From assembly GCF_001698225.1 (NCBI RefSeq), contig NZ_CP016594.1, positions 868,001-932,000 on the forward strand: a stretch of DNA of 64,000 nucleotides, in the 5' to 3' direction. This stretch comes from Gordonia terrae. GTDB taxonomy: Bacteria > Actinomycetota > Actinomycetes > Mycobacteriales > Mycobacteriaceae. Positions 7,993-17,383 of this stretch are shown piece after piece. Under the pieces are notes generated by a model, which had not been told where the DNA came from, made no database searches, and worked only from the letters and a program-made list of their open reading frames with translations. The stretch's first letter is position 1, and each line of letters opens with the position of its first letter. Position numbers and translations under genes: made by a program.

Positions 7993-10079
7993 GCACCACT
8001 CTCGTGTCCCCGGCGAATCCGGTTGCGCCCGAGGATGCCTCGGGCGTGCGGCGTCCGGCGTCGGAGAACTCGCGCCTGGAACGCATCTCGCTGACACTGC
8101 TGCTGGTCGGCACCACGGTCGCGTACCTGTGGAACCTGTCGATCAACGGGTGGGCCAACTCCTTCTACTCGGCGGCCATCCAGGCCGGCTCCCAGTCGTG
8201 GAAGGCGTGGTTCTTCGGGTCGTCGGACATGGCGAACTCCATCACCGTCGACAAACCGCCTGCCTCACTCTGGATTCCGGGCCTCAGTGCCCGGATCTTC
8301 GGGGTCAACTCGTGGTCGATCCTGGTGCCCGAGGCGCTGATGGGCGTCGCCTCGGTGGCGCTGCTCTACCTGATCACCCGGAAGTACCTGGGCCACTGGG
8401 CCGGCATCTTCGCGGGGGTGATCCTCGCGGTGACACCGGTTGCGGCGATGATGTTCCGCTTCGACAACCCCGAGGCGCTGCTCATCCTGCTGATGATCGC
8501 GGCCGTCTGGTCGATGATGAAGGGGCTCGAGGACGGTCGCTGGCGATGGCTGATCCTGACCGGGGTGTTCGTCGGGTTCGGCTTCCTGACCAAGCAGCTC
8601 CAGGTCATGCTGATCGTGCCGCCGCTTGCGGTCACCTACCTCGCCTTCGGTCCACGCGGCTGGTTGCGCCGGGTCGGGCAGCTGTTCGCCGCGCTGGGCG
8701 CGATGCTCGTCAGCGCGGGCTGGTGGATTCTGGCGGTCGAGCTGTGGCCCGCGTCGTCGCGGCCGTATATCGGTGGCTCGCAGAACAACTCGATCCTCGA
8801 ACTGACCCTCGGTTACAACGGCCTCGGCCGGCTCAACGGCAACGAGACCGGTGCCGTCGTCCCCGGTGGTGGAAACGCCATGGAGGGCATGGGCGGCGGA
8901 CCGGGCGGTCCCGGCGGTGGCGGCGGTATGTGGGGGGAGACCGGCTTACTCCGGATGTTCGAACCCGCGCAGGGCGGTCAGATCGCCTGGCTGATCCCGA
9001 CGGGACTGATCCTCGCCGCGGTGGCGCTCATCCTCATCGGGAAGGCCCGACGGACCGACCCGCGTCGCGCGTACCTGGTCGTCTGGGCACTCTGGCTGCT
9101 GGTCACGATGGGTGTCTTCAGCTTCATGGCCGGGATCTTCCACCAGTACTACACCGCAGCGCTGGCTCCCGCGGTCGCCGCGGTCGTCGCCGGCGGCGCG
9201 GCGGTCTGCTGGTCGCACCGGGACCGGTTGTGGGTGCGGATCGCACTGGGGATCTCCGTCGCGGTCGCCGCGGTCTGGGGCTATGTCCTGCTCGATCGCA
9301 CGCCCGACTTCGTGCCGTGGCTCCGGTACGCCGTCCTCGTCCTCGGACTCGCCGCGGCGATGGCCATGGTCGTCGCCCAGCGTCGGGCCATCGCGGCCGC
9401 CGCCCTCATCGGGGCCGTCATGGCCGGCCTGGCCGGCCCGGTCGCCTACACCGTCGACACCATCGCGACCGAGAAGAGCGGCTCCATCATCTCCGCGGGT
9501 CCGCGTGTCGAGGGCGAGTTCGGTCCCGGTGGTGGTGGACCGGGCGGTCCCGGTGGACGCGGAGGCCCGGGTGGACCCGGCGGTCGGGGCATGCCCGGCA
9601 CGCCCCCGCAGGGCATGGGTGGCCCCGGTGGCCAGGGACCGACCGGACTGGGCGGTCCGAGTGCGAACGGCACCGACGGCCGCGGGGGCGACGGCGGGGG
9701 GCTGCTGCGCGGCTCGACACCCTCGACGGCCATCGTGGACACGCTCAGCGCCGACGCCGATGACTACACCTGGGTGGCCGCCGCCGTGGGATCGATGTCG
9801 GCCTCCGGCTACCAGCTGGAGACCGGTCACTCGGTGATGCCCATCGGCGGATTCAACGGCAGCGATCCGTCGCCGACCCTGGCCGAATTCCAAGAGCTCG
9901 TGGCCGCCAAGAAGGTCCACTACTTCATCGGTGGCGGCTTCGGTCCCGGCATGGGTGGCGGTATGGGTGGGAACTCGAACCAACCGTCGTCGCAGATCAG
10001 CACCTGGGTGCAGGAGAACTTCGTCGCCGTCACCGTCGACGGCGTGACCATGTACGACCTCACCCAGCCCACGAGCTGA
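7989..10079 (+). CDS. ArnT/PMT-like (GT39) membrane glycosyltransferase
   Basis: 696 aa integral membrane protein starting in the ATGA overlap with the GT2-GtrA gene. The N-terminal region carries the GT39 signature ([20 protein letters not shown], then [12 protein letters not shown] near residues 88-100), followed by about a dozen hydrophobic helices. It resembles Bacillus YkcB-type transferases, which are also paired with a GT2 partner. Polyprenyl-P-sugar is the expected donor. Two Gly/Pro-rich stretches stand out in extracytoplasmic regions: a short one near residues 295-318, and a long one near 510-575 made of GGPGG-type repeats. The C-terminal soluble part (about 575-696) contains [12 protein letters not shown] and again Gly-rich [14 protein letters not shown]. 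The acceptor (protein, lipid or glycan) is unknown. Confidence 0.85.
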   Translation: MSTTLVSPANPVAPEDASGVRRPASENSRLERISLTLLLVGTTVAYLWNLSINGWANSFYSAAIQAGSQSWKAWFFGSSDMANSITVDKPPASLWIPGLSARIFGVNSWSILVPEALMGVASVALLYLITRKYLGHWAGIFAGVILAVTPVAAMMFRFDNPEALLILLMIAAVWSMMKGLEDGRWRWLILTGVFVGFGFLTKQLQVMLIVPPLAVTYLAFGPRGWLRRVGQLFAALGAMLVSAGWWILAVELWPASSRPYIGGSQNNSILELTLGYNGLGRLNGNETGAVVPGGGNAMEGMGGGPGGPGGGGGMWGETGLLRMFEPAQGGQIAWLIPTGLILAAVALILIGKARRTDPRRAYLVVWALWLLVTMGVFSFMAGIFHQYYTAALAPAVAAVVAGGAAVCWSHRDRLWVRIALGISVAVAAVWGYVLLDRTPDFVPWLRYAVLVLGLAAAMAMVVAQRRAIAAAALIGAVMAGLAGPVAYTVDTIATEKSGSIISAGPRVEGEFGPGGGGPGGPGGRGGPGGPGGRGMPGTPPQGMGGPGGQGPTGLGGPSANGTDGRGGDGGGLLRGSTPSTAIVDTLSADADDYTWVAAAVGSMSASGYQLETGHSVMPIGGFNGSDPSPTLAEFQELVAAKKVHYFIGGGFGPGMGGGMGGNSNQPSSQISTWVQENFVAVTVDGVTMYDLTQPTS

Positions 10080-10133
10080 CTGTCGCAGCCCGGCGGACCG
10101 CAGTAGGTGTTGCCACCCCGACGCCCCTCCGCC

Positions 10134-10229
10134 CCCTGAGGTGCGAGGAGCGATAGCGACGAGCCTCGAAGGGTCTGGCGACGCATCTCACCAGGACCCT
10201 TCGAGGCTCGCTTCGCTCGCACCTCAGGG
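10134..10229. repeat. Palindromic repeat element, copy 1
   Basis: Nested inverted repeats: outer 14-nt arms at 10134-10147 and 10216-10229 (ccctgaggtgcgag type), inner 12-nt arms at 10164-10175 and 10195-10206 (cctcgaagggtc type). The same arms recur at about 16.8 kb and 25.7 kb, so this is a dispersed family. It lies between the GT39 gene and purD and could fold into a long hairpin in RNA or DNA. Confidence 0.85.
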
Positions 10230-10314
10230 AGCGGGACGGGTCGTTGCCCGGCATGTTGCTGCTGTTCGGCGTCGTGCCCGTGGGCAAAGCCGTGGGGACC
10301 GACCGTTTAGAGTC

Positions 10315-11574
10315 ATGGACGTGCGCGTACTCGTGATCGGCTCGGGCGGCCGCGAACATGCCCTTCTCATCGGTCTGGCGAACGATCCGGCGGTCACCGA
10401 CCTGCACGTCGCCCCGGGGAACGCCGGCACCTCGTCGATCGCCACGAACCATCCCGTCGACGCCGTCTCCGGCGACGCGGTCGTGAAGCTGGCACGCGAG
10501 GTCGGTGCCGACCTCGTGGTCATCGGCCCCGAGGTGCCCCTGGTCCTCGGAGTCGCCGACGCCCTGCGCGCGGCCGGGATCGCGACGTTCGGCCCGAGTG
10601 CCGAGGCTGCCCAGATCGAGGGGTCGAAGGCGTTCGCGAAGGACGTCATGAAGGCCGCGGGGGTCACGACCGCCCACGCCGAGATCGTCGACAATCCCGC
10701 CCGGCTCGACGCCGCACTCGACCGCTTCGGCCCGACCTGGGTGGTCAAGGACGACGGTCTCGCCGCGGGCAAGGGCGTCGTCGTCACCACAGACCGTGAC
10801 GTCGCCCGCGACCACGCCGCCGAGTGCCTCGAGAGCGGGCACCCGGTGCTGCTGGAGAGCTTCCTCGACGGGCCGGAGGTGTCGCTGTTCTGTCTCGTCG
10901 ACGGCGAGACCGTGGTGCCGTTGCTGCCCGCGCAGGACCACAAGCGCGTCGGCGACGACGACGCCGGCCCCAACACCGGCGGCATGGGTGCCTACACGCC
11001 GCTGCCCTGGCTGCCCGCGGAGATGACCGCGCGCATCGTCGACGAGGTCGTGAAACCCGTTGCTGCCGAGATGGTTCGGCGCGGTATCCCGTTCTCCGGT
11101 CTGCTGTACGCCGGCCTGGCGATCGGATCGGACGGACCCGCCGTCGTCGAGTTCAACTGTCGCTTCGGTGATCCGGAGACCCAGGCGGTGCTGGCCCTGC
11201 TCGACTCTCCGCTCGGACAGGCGCTGCACGCGACCGCAACCGGGACGCTCGCCGACCTGCCGCCGCTGCAGTGGCGTGACGGTGCCGCGGTCACGGTGGT
11301 TGTCGCGGCCGAGAACTACCCCGGCAAGCCGCGCACCGGCGACGTCATCACCGGCGCCGACACCGACGGGGTGCTGCACGCCGGCACCGCGCGCAATGCC
11401 GACGGCGCCGTCGTCTCCTCCGGTGGGCGGGTGCTCGCGGTGGTGGGTACCGGCGCCGACCTCGCCGAAGCCCGCGAGCAGGCCTACGCGCGGATCGCGG
11501 GCATCAAGCTCCCCGGTTCGCACTTCCGCAGCGACATCGGGCGCAACGCCCTCGAGGGCCGGATCAGCATTTGA
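10315..11574 (+). CDS. purD: Phosphoribosylamine-glycine ligase (GAR synthetase)
   Basis: 419 aa, second step of de novo purine synthesis: 5-phosphoribosylamine + glycine + ATP to GAR. Starts at the ATG of [17 protein letters not shown] (a GTG two codons on is possible). Four-domain ATP-grasp layout: N-domain with GSGGREHAL and [17 protein letters not shown]-binding region with [10 protein letters not shown] and [15 protein letters not shown]; catalytic part with [19 protein letters not shown]; then [14 protein letters not shown] and the C-domain. Length is typical of bacterial PurD. It stands alone behind a palindromic repeat, but in the same region as purB, purC, purS and purQ. Confidence 0.96.
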   Translation: MDVRVLVIGSGGREHALLIGLANDPAVTDLHVAPGNAGTSSIATNHPVDAVSGDAVVKLAREVGADLVVIGPEVPLVLGVADALRAAGIATFGPSAEAAQIEGSKAFAKDVMKAAGVTTAHAEIVDNPARLDAALDRFGPTWVVKDDGLAAGKGVVVTTDRDVARDHAAECLESGHPVLLESFLDGPEVSLFCLVDGETVVPLLPAQDHKRVGDDDAGPNTGGMGAYTPLPWLPAEMTARIVDEVVKPVAAEMVRRGIPFSGLLYAGLAIGSDGPAVVEFNCRFGDPETQAVLALLDSPLGQALHATATGTLADLPPLQWRDGAAVTVVVAAENYPGKPRTGDVITGADTDGVLHAGTARNADGAVVSSGGRVLAVVGTGADLAEAREQAYARIAGIKLPGSHFRSDIGRNALEGRISI

Positions 11575-11577
11575 GTC

Positions 11578-11641
11578 TCGCTCGCATCGTCCGTTCCCGA
11601 TCACCCCGAATCGGTTGAGCGCGAACGGAACACGTGAGCGA
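11578..11641. terminator. Imperfect inverted repeat between purD and the esterase
   Basis: Arms 11578-11583/11636-11641 and 11590-11596/11623-11629 pair, separated by a 6 x 6 internal loop. The structure sits between two convergent genes, so it may end both transcripts. There is no T-run, so the call is weak. Confidence 0.4.
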
Positions 11642-11649
11642 ATCCCGAG

Positions 11650-12612
11650 TCAGACCGCCAGGTTCCGTCCGAGGAACTCCACCTGCTCGGGAAGGACACT
11701 GCGCCAGTAACGGTTGGTGTGTCCGCCGGCCGCGGTCCCGAACGCGGCCGGCGGCCGGAGTCCGGCGGCCCACTGGCGCGTGTAGGTGTAGAACTGGTCG
11801 CTCGAGCCGATGTTGATCAGCAGCGGGATCTTCGCGAACTTCGGCTGCGCGCCGAACAGCGAGTTGGCCTGGTAGTCGGCGATGCCGTCGAAGGCGCGCG
11901 GCGGGAAGTTGCGCGGGTCGGCCCACATCGCGGGCGAGCTGACGGCCACGGCGGCGACGCGCGGTGCGCCCAGCATCGCGGCCAGACGCAGCGCACCGTA
12001 GCCGCCCATCGACCAGCCGAAGAGTCCGATCCGCTCGGTGGACAGGTTGAGTTTCGGGTCGCTCGCCAGCATCGGCAGGAACTCGTCGAGGACCATCGCG
12101 CCGCCATCGGTGCCGTCGGTGCGCCGGTGGTAGTAATTGCGCCCGATGTCGGCGGCCGCCAGAGCGAACGGCGCATTGCCTGCGTCGACGTACTGCTGCA
12201 TCACGGTCTGCATCTCGAGCTTCGGCCCGAAGATCGATTGCTCGTTGGTGTTCAGCGCGTGCAGTACGACGACGACGGGCAGGGTGCCTGTCACGCCGTT
12301 GGGGCGGGCGACGGCCCACCTGGTGTCGCGCCCACCCATCCGCGCAGACCGGAAGCTGCCGGTGACCAGCGGCGGGCCCCCGGTGACCGGGGGTGGGGAC
12401 GCCTCGACCGGCAGTTCGTCGTCGGCCCGGCCCTCCAGCTTGCGCGGCTGTACGGACGTCGGCGGGGTCGAACCCGAGCATGCGGCGACGCCGAGCGCAG
12501 CGGCGCCGAGTCCGGCGGCCAGGACAGCACGACGGCCGACGGGCGAGCGGCCGTTGTCGTCGGGCCTGCTGCGCTCGTCGGTATCGCTGGTCGGTGGTGT
12601 CACTCGGGTCAT
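11650..12612 (-). CDS. Secreted esterase (alpha/beta hydrolase), Tat-type lipoprotein
   Basis: 320 aa, ATG start. The N-terminus has a twin-arginine-like start (GRRAVLAAGLG) followed by a hydrophobic stretch and a lipobox (LGVAAC, Cys about residue 45), so it should be an exported, lipid-anchored protein. The body is an esterase D/antigen-85-like alpha/beta hydrolase: VVVLHALN (oxyanion region), nucleophile elbow GWSMGGYGALRL, a late Asp in NIGSSDQFY and His in GGHTNRYW. It probably hydrolyses ester substrates at the cell surface. In M. tuberculosis an exported esterase gene (Rv0774c, as I recall) also follows purD, which supports orthology. Substrate unknown. Confidence 0.85.
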   Translation of the reverse strand: MTRVTPPTSDTDERSRPDDNGRSPVGRRAVLAAGLGAAALGVAACSGSTPPTSVQPRKLEGRADDELPVEASPPPVTGGPPLVTGSFRSARMGGRDTRWAVARPNGVTGTLPVVVVLHALNTNEQSIFGPKLEMQTVMQQYVDAGNAPFALAAADIGRNYYHRRTDGTDGGAMVLDEFLPMLASDPKLNLSTERIGLFGWSMGGYGALRLAAMLGAPRVAAVAVSSPAMWADPRNFPPRAFDGIADYQANSLFGAQPKFAKIPLLINIGSSDQFYTYTRQWAAGLRPPAAFGTAAGGHTNRYWRSVLPEQVEFLGRNLAV

Positions 12613-12693
12613 CGAGTCAACAGGGTAGTAGCCGACCCCCGGCTCGCCGCAACGGATCGTCGACCGACGCGCATCGATGTGAGGAATCTCCTT

Positions 12694-13176
12694 TCAGCTG
12701 TGCTGCCAGAAACCGGCATGCACCTCCCGTGCGGCGTCGAGAGCGAACGGGCCGCGGACGACGATCGGCCGGCTGCCCGCCTCGAAGATCCGGCGGCACG
12801 GCATCGCCAGTGTCGGATTCGCCGGGTCGTCGCCGGTCATCTCCCGCAGTTCGTCCTCACCGAGTGCGTAGACGACCGTACCGATCCCGGCCCAGTAGAT
12901 CGCTCCGGCACACATCGCGCACGGTTCGGTGCTGGTGTAGAGCGTCAGCCCGCCGCGGGTGACGAGGTCGAGGTGCCCGACCGCGCGTACGACGTTGGTC
13001 TCGGCGTGCCCGGTCGGGTCACCTGCGGTGTCGACGGTGTTCATGCCCTCGGCCACCACGCCCCCGTCCGGGGCGACCAGGAGCGAACCGAACGGGTGAT
13101 CGCCGCGCGCGCGGGCCTCGGCGGCCAGCTCGATCGCGCGTCGGAGATGGGTGTCGTCGCGACTGTCGGGGGACAT
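12694..13176 (-). CDS. Nucleoside/cytidine-type deaminase (CDA fold)
   Basis: 160 aa from the ATG at 13176 (MSPDSRDDTHLRRAIEL). Both zinc motifs of the deaminase superfamily are present: HAE in GHAETNVVRA and PCAMC in STEPCAMCAGAIYWAG. The helix GDHPFGSLLV upstream and the terminal region RRIFEAGSRP resemble guanine deaminases and other small nucleoside deaminases more than TadA, but the substrate cannot be fixed from sequence. It follows the esterase's promoter region on the same strand, with 81 bp between them. Confidence 0.85.
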   Translation of the reverse strand: MSPDSRDDTHLRRAIELAAEARARGDHPFGSLLVAPDGGVVAEGMNTVDTAGDPTGHAETNVVRAVGHLDLVTRGGLTLYTSTEPCAMCAGAIYWAGIGTVVYALGEDELREMTGDDPANPTLAMPCRRIFEAGSRPIVVRGPFALDAAREVHAGFWQHS

Positions 13177-13232
13177 GTCCCCGATGGTCGCATGGGTCGC
13201 CGGTGATGCGGGCCCGGTGCGGGATGCGCGGC

Positions 13233-13988
13233 TCAGTGCTGCCCGACGAGCTCGCAGCTGAAGTCGATCGGCCGCGCGCGCCGGTCGAACTCCACGTGCG
13301 CCACCGACTCGCCGTCGGTGACGTCGCAGATCGGCGATCGGCCGCCGTCGGTGCCTGCCCGCCAGCTGATGTGCCATCCGCGCCGCGCGGCCATCCCGTG
13401 GATCGCCACCCGATGATCGTTGACCGCAAGAGATCTCATCACGGTCGGCATCGTCGTGGCGAAGTCGGCGAAGCTCGGCTCGGGGAGTGCGACGTCGTCG
13501 AGGAGGTACACGGCGAGTTCCCCGTCGTCGAGCCGTCCCGTCCAGTAGGGACTGATCCCGGTGCTCTCGACCGCGGCGGCGGCGACGATGTCGATCGCCT
13601 GCGCCCGGCAGTCGATGACCTCGTCGCGAGACAGGTTGGGCGGCAACGGTACCCGAGGCGTCGCGAAGTCGTCGACGCCGAATCGGGCGCCCACGTCCCG
13701 CAGCGCCGAGGCGGGGCCGGACGGTTCGCCGCGTGGATGGGCCCACCCCCACACGATCGCGTCCGCCTCGATCACCGCGATCAGGGTGGCGCGCGACCGG
13801 ACCGAGTCGTGGTGCCCGTCTTGACCGGTGGGGGCAGTGGCGGTGAAGACGACGGCCCGCTCGGCGGGGTCGCAGCGCGCCTCGAAGCTGCCCAGCCGTT
13901 CGCGGAGGTGATCGGCGAACGCGACCTGTCGCAGACAGGTGTAGAGCGCCGCGTAATCGGCGACAGCGTGGAGGCCGTCGAACTGCAT
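13233..13988 (-). CDS. Conserved hypothetical protein (DUF6882-like)
   Basis: 251 aa soluble protein, ATG start. No catalytic motif seen. A central segment (IEADAIVWGWAHP, then LRDVGARFGVDDF) resembles the WaWan-type motif of the actinobacterial DUF6882 family, so I suggest that family with caution. A conserved hypothetical gene occupies the comparable place in M. tuberculosis (between Rv0775 and purB). It lies 56 bp upstream of the deaminase on the same strand and is divergent from the TetR gene at 14161, whose candidate operator lies in the shared gap. Confidence 0.6.
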   Translation of the reverse strand: MQFDGLHAVADYAALYTCLRQVAFADHLRERLGSFEARCDPAERAVVFTATAPTGQDGHHDSVRSRATLIAVIEADAIVWGWAHPRGEPSGPASALRDVGARFGVDDFATPRVPLPPNLSRDEVIDCRAQAIDIVAAAAVESTGISPYWTGRLDDGELAVYLLDDVALPEPSFADFATTMPTVMRSLAVNDHRVAIHGMAARRGWHISWRAGTDGGRSPICDVTDGESVAHVEFDRRARPIDFSCELVGQH

Positions 13989-14105
13989 GCGCTCACGGTA
14001 ACCGCGGGCCCGGTCGTCGTACCCCGGTGTCCGATGTCCGACTGACGCCCCGGTCGCGCGTTGCCGGAGGTCAGCGGACTTATACGGGAATCAGACTGTG
14101 TGTGC

Positions 14106-14125
14106 ATCGCTTTGGTGAAAGCGAT
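14106..14125. promoter_or_regulatory. Inverted-repeat operator candidate for the 14.16 kb TetR
   Basis: Perfect 8-nt arms atcgcttt/aaagcgat around ggtg, 35 bp upstream of the TetR start and within the divergent promoter region. Size and placement fit autoregulation by a TetR dimer. Confidence 0.6.
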
Positions 14126-14160
14126 ACGGCGGTACCGGCCCTTTGGCAGCATGAACATCC

Positions 14161-14757
14161 ATGATGACCTCGGCGGCGACACCCAAGGGTGTGCGGCGGC
14201 GGTCTCGATTGATCGAGGCTGCCGGCGAGCTGTTGCTCGAAGGCGGCTTCGACGCCGTACGTCATCGCGCGGTGGCCGAGCGGGCGCAACTCCCGCTGGC
14301 GTCGACGACCTACTATTTCGGCTCCCTCGACGACTTGATGGCCGAGGCCGCCGCCCACCTGTGCGCCCACGACGAGACCGCAGTCTCCGCCCGCTGCAAC
14401 GCTCTTCCGCGCCGGCATCGCGGGAGCACGGCGACGGCGGCCGCGCTCGCCGACGTCTTCGTCGGCTCCGACACGACACTCCAGCAACTGTCCGCGCGGT
14501 ACGAGATGATCGCGCTCGCGGCGCGTCACCCCCTTTTGCGCGACGTCGTCGCCGCGCGCGGACAGTCGCTGGCGTTTCATCACTGCGAGGTCCTGGTCAA
14601 ATCTCACCGCGTCGCCGACCCGGTGCACATCGCGCAACTGATCGGCATCGAGGACGGTGCCATCGTCGGCGCGCTGGCCCAGACCGCGGTCCGGCCCGTC
14701 GATGCGGTGCGCGACGCACTACTCGATGTCGTCGACGTCCTCGCACCGCGTGAGTGA
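14161..14757 (+). CDS. TetR-family transcriptional regulator
   Basis: 198 aa. ATG at 14161 (a second ATG follows directly). N-terminal HTH: RRSRLIEAAGELLLEGGFD, AVRHRAVAERAQLPLASTTY, YYFGSLDDLMAEA, with the classic recognition helix before the YYF turn. The C-terminal ligand domain is all-helical and unassigned. A 20-bp palindrome just upstream is its likely operator. It is divergent from the hypothetical gene at 13233-13988. The position between esterase and purB matches a TetR gene (Rv0775, from memory) in M. tuberculosis. Ligand unknown. Confidence 0.88.
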   Translation: MMTSAATPKGVRRRSRLIEAAGELLLEGGFDAVRHRAVAERAQLPLASTTYYFGSLDDLMAEAAAHLCAHDETAVSARCNALPRRHRGSTATAAALADVFVGSDTTLQQLSARYEMIALAARHPLLRDVVAARGQSLAFHHCEVLVKSHRVADPVHIAQLIGIEDGAIVGALAQTAVRPVDAVRDALLDVVDVLAPRE

Positions 14758-14843
14758 CCGCGACGAACCTCGCGAATAGGCCGCGCCATCGGGGCGACGA
14801 TGACACGATGGGGCGTCAGGTCACCGACGGGGAAGGGGATCGA

Positions 14844-15245
14844 ATGTCGGGACGACGCTGGATGGTGAGGATCGGGGTCGCGCTCGGCGCGGCGATGATG
14901 AGCACGACCGCGCTCCTGGTGCCGACGGCACAGGCGGCGCCGGCCGGCCGGGTCGATGCATCGGTCCCGCTCTCCTCGGCGGTCTACGGCACCGGCTGTA
15001 CGTATCCGCTGACCGTGGCCGTCAACTCCTCCGGCTGGGTGGAGTTCTTCGAGGTCAAGGCGGGCTTGCCGCCACGCTTCGTGGGACGCGACCTGCCCCA
15101 GGGTGCGCTAGCCTCCACCACCTGGGTCCCGCAGCGCATCGGTGACAAATACCTGTACGCGGTGCAGAACGGGAAGGTCTCTCAGCCGACGTTCGTCCGC
15201 GTTCGGCAGGGCTACGGGTCGAACGGATCGTGCGTGGCCTTCTGA
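14844..15245 (+). CDS. Small secreted protein of unknown function
   Basis: 133 aa from the ATG at 14844, preceded by a purine-rich ribosome site (ggaagggg). A Sec signal peptide is clear: basic RRWMVR, a hydrophobic core with IGVALGAAMMSTTALLV, and an Ala-x-Ala site at AQAAP. The mature protein is about 95 residues with two cysteines (GTGCTYP and the C-terminal GSCVAF), which could form a disulfide that ties the ends together. No family recognised. It stands alone between the TetR gene and purB. Confidence 0.75.
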   Translation: MSGRRWMVRIGVALGAAMMSTTALLVPTAQAAPAGRVDASVPLSSAVYGTGCTYPLTVAVNSSGWVEFFEVKAGLPPRFVGRDLPQGALASTTWVPQRIGDKYLYAVQNGKVSQPTFVRVRQGYGSNGSCVAF

Positions 15246-15320
15246 CGCGGACCGACGTCTCACCACAGGCGGCCCGAGCAGGGTTTCGGTCTGACCTCGG
15301 TCGCGACCTACACTGACCGG

Positions 15321-16748
15321 GTGTCGAAGCCCGTCATCGCCAACGTCCTGGCCAGCCGCTATGCCTCCGCCGATCTCGCCGAACTGTGGTCGGCGAGCAC
15401 CAAGATCGAGCTCGAACGGCGACTGTGGATCGCGGTCCTCAAGGCGCAGCGCGACCTCGGCATCGACGTACCGGCCGACGCCATCGCCGACTACGAGCGC
15501 GTCGTCGACCAGGTCGAACTCGCATCCATCGCCGAACGTGAACGGGTCACCCGCCACGATGTGAAGGCCCGGATCGAGGAGTTCAACGCCCTGTCCGGCC
15601 ACGAGCAGATCCACAAGGGCATGACCAGCCGCGACCTCACCGAGAACGTCGAGCAGCTGCAGATCCTGCGTTCGCTCGAACACGTCCACGCCCACGGCGT
15701 GGCAGTGCTCGCGCGCATCGTCGCACGCGCCGCCGACTACTCGTCGACGGTGATGGCCGGACGCAGTCACAACGTTGCCGCCCAGGCCACCACGCTCGGC
15801 AAGCGGTTCGCCTCGGCCGCCGACGAGCTGATGATCGCGCTCACCCGGTTGCGCGAACTCATCGACCGCTACCCGCTGCGCGGGATCAAGGGGCCGATGG
15901 GCACCTCGCAGGACATGCTCGACCTGCTCGGCGGCGACGCGGTGAAGCTCGCCGACCTCGAGGGCCGGGTCGCCGATCACCTCGGGTTCGCCCGCTCGTT
16001 CACCTCGGTCGGCCAGATCTATCCGCGGTCGCTCGACCACGACGTGGTGTCGGCACTCGTGCAGCTGGCGGCCGCGCCGTCGTCGCTGGCCCACACCATC
16101 CGGCTGATGGCGGGCCACGAGCTGGTCACCGAGGGCTTCCAGCCCGGTCAGGTCGGCAGCTCGGCGATGCCGCACAAGATGAACACCCGCAGCTGCGAAC
16201 GCGTCAACGGGCTCGCGGTCGTACTCCGCGGATACGGCTCGATGGCCGCCGAACTGGCGGGCGCGCAGTGGAACGAGGGCGACGTCTTCTGCTCGGTCGT
16301 CCGTCGCGTGGCCCTGCCCGACGCGTTCTTCGCGATCGACGGACTGATGGAGACCTTCCTGACGGTGCTCGACGAGTTCGGCGCCTACCCGGCCGTGATC
16401 GCCAACGAACTCGACCGTTATCTGCCGTTCCTCGCGACCACCAAGGTCCTGATGGCCGCGGTGCGCGCCGGCGTCGGGCGGGAGACCGCGCACGAGGCGA
16501 TCAAGGAGAACGCGGTCGCGGTCGCGCTCGCCATGCGGGAGGAGGGACGCGAACCCGACCTCCTCGACCGGCTCGCCGCCGACGACCGTATCCCGCTCGA
16601 CCGCGCGCAGCTCGACGCGTTGCTGACCGACAAGACGGCCTTCGTCGGTGCCGCCGAACAGCAGGTCGCCGACGTCATCGCGGCCGCGGAGAAGATCATC
16701 GGGCAGTACCCCGACGCCGCGGGCTACTCGCCGGCGCCGATCCTGTAG
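15321..16748 (+). CDS. purB: Adenylosuccinate lyase
   Basis: 475 aa, GTG start. Catalyses two purine steps: SAICAR to AICAR + fumarate, and adenylosuccinate to AMP + fumarate. Fumarase/aspartase superfamily blocks are visible: region 1 around HDVKARIEEFNAL, the TSRDLTENVEQLQ helix, GRSHNVAAQATTLGKR, and the superfamily signature loop in its actinobacterial form, GSSAMPHKMNTRSCERV. Length fits the family. It carries the second catalytic step after purC, encoded 0.6 kb downstream. Confidence 0.96.
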   Translation: MSKPVIANVLASRYASADLAELWSASTKIELERRLWIAVLKAQRDLGIDVPADAIADYERVVDQVELASIAERERVTRHDVKARIEEFNALSGHEQIHKGMTSRDLTENVEQLQILRSLEHVHAHGVAVLARIVARAADYSSTVMAGRSHNVAAQATTLGKRFASAADELMIALTRLRELIDRYPLRGIKGPMGTSQDMLDLLGGDAVKLADLEGRVADHLGFARSFTSVGQIYPRSLDHDVVSALVQLAAAPSSLAHTIRLMAGHELVTEGFQPGQVGSSAMPHKMNTRSCERVNGLAVVLRGYGSMAAELAGAQWNEGDVFCSVVRRVALPDAFFAIDGLMETFLTVLDEFGAYPAVIANELDRYLPFLATTKVLMAAVRAGVGRETAHEAIKENAVAVALAMREEGREPDLLDRLAADDRIPLDRAQLDALLTDKTAFVGAAEQQVADVIAAAEKIIGQYPDAAGYSPAPIL

Positions 16749-16770
16749 CTCTCCGCAGACCTAAACATCT

Positions 16771-16943
16771 GCGGCCTGACGGCCGTCGTGGACTGCGAAA
16801 GAACTCGTTGTGCTTGGAGCGAGCCCAACTACTGCTCCCTGAGGAGGCCGGAGCTTGCGGAGGCCGTCACGAAGGGTCTTGGTGAGATGGGTCGCCAAAC
16901 CCTTCGTGGCTCGTCGCTATCGCTCCTCGCACCTCAGGGAGCA
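16771..16943. repeat. Palindromic repeat element, copy 2
   Basis: Begins with the block gcggcctgacggccgtcgtg (16771-16790), which is shared with copy 3. It then forms a long hairpin: outer arms tgctccctgagg (16833-16844) and its complement (16932-16943), inner arms cacgaagggt (16868-16877) and complement (16899-16908). It fills most of the gap between purB and the convergent SelW-type gene, where it may also act as a terminator. Confidence 0.85.
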
Positions 16944-17006
16944 ATGGGGGTAGCTTTTTTCGGATTAGGGAGCAGTGTGTGCGGCTCCTCGAACCAGGGA
17001 ACGGGG

Positions 17007-17294
17007 TCACTCCGGCGCGGTGACGTCGGAGTGCCCGAGGTTCCAGTCCGGGAGCGCGGTGTCGCGCACGCGACGCTTGAGTTCGGGAGCACCGGGGAAG
17101 CCGCCGTCGCGCTTGCGTTCCCAGATCTGGGTGCCGTCGACGTCGATGACGAACACCCCGCCGGTGCCGGGGACGAGGGTCACCGAGCCGATCTCGGTGC
17201 CGAAGGTGTTCAGCAGTTCCGAGGCCATCCAGGACGCCCGCAGCAGCCAGTTGCACTGCGTGCAGTAGGTGATGGTGATGTGCGGCTCGCTCAT
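17007..17294 (-). CDS. SelW/Rdx-family redox protein (Cys form)
   Basis: 95 aa from the ATG at 17294. Rdx-fold protein with the CxxC motif near the N-terminus ([13 protein letters not shown]), where animal homologues carry selenocysteine. Further family features: [40 protein letters not shown]. These small proteins are thioredoxin-like; the partner is not known. It converges with purB across the repeat and is divergent from purC, 89 bp away. Confidence 0.85.
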   Translation of the reverse strand: MSEPHITITYCTQCNWLLRASWMASELLNTFGTEIGSVTLVPGTGGVFVIDVDGTQIWERKRDGGFPGAPELKRRVRDTALPDWNLGHSDVTAPE

Positions 17295-17383
17295 CGGTCC
17301 AGGATCGCAGAACCCGGACCCCACGGCTGGACGGGTGGTCCCTGCCGCCCCGCGGGGTCACCTCACCCTCTAGGGTCGAGTCC

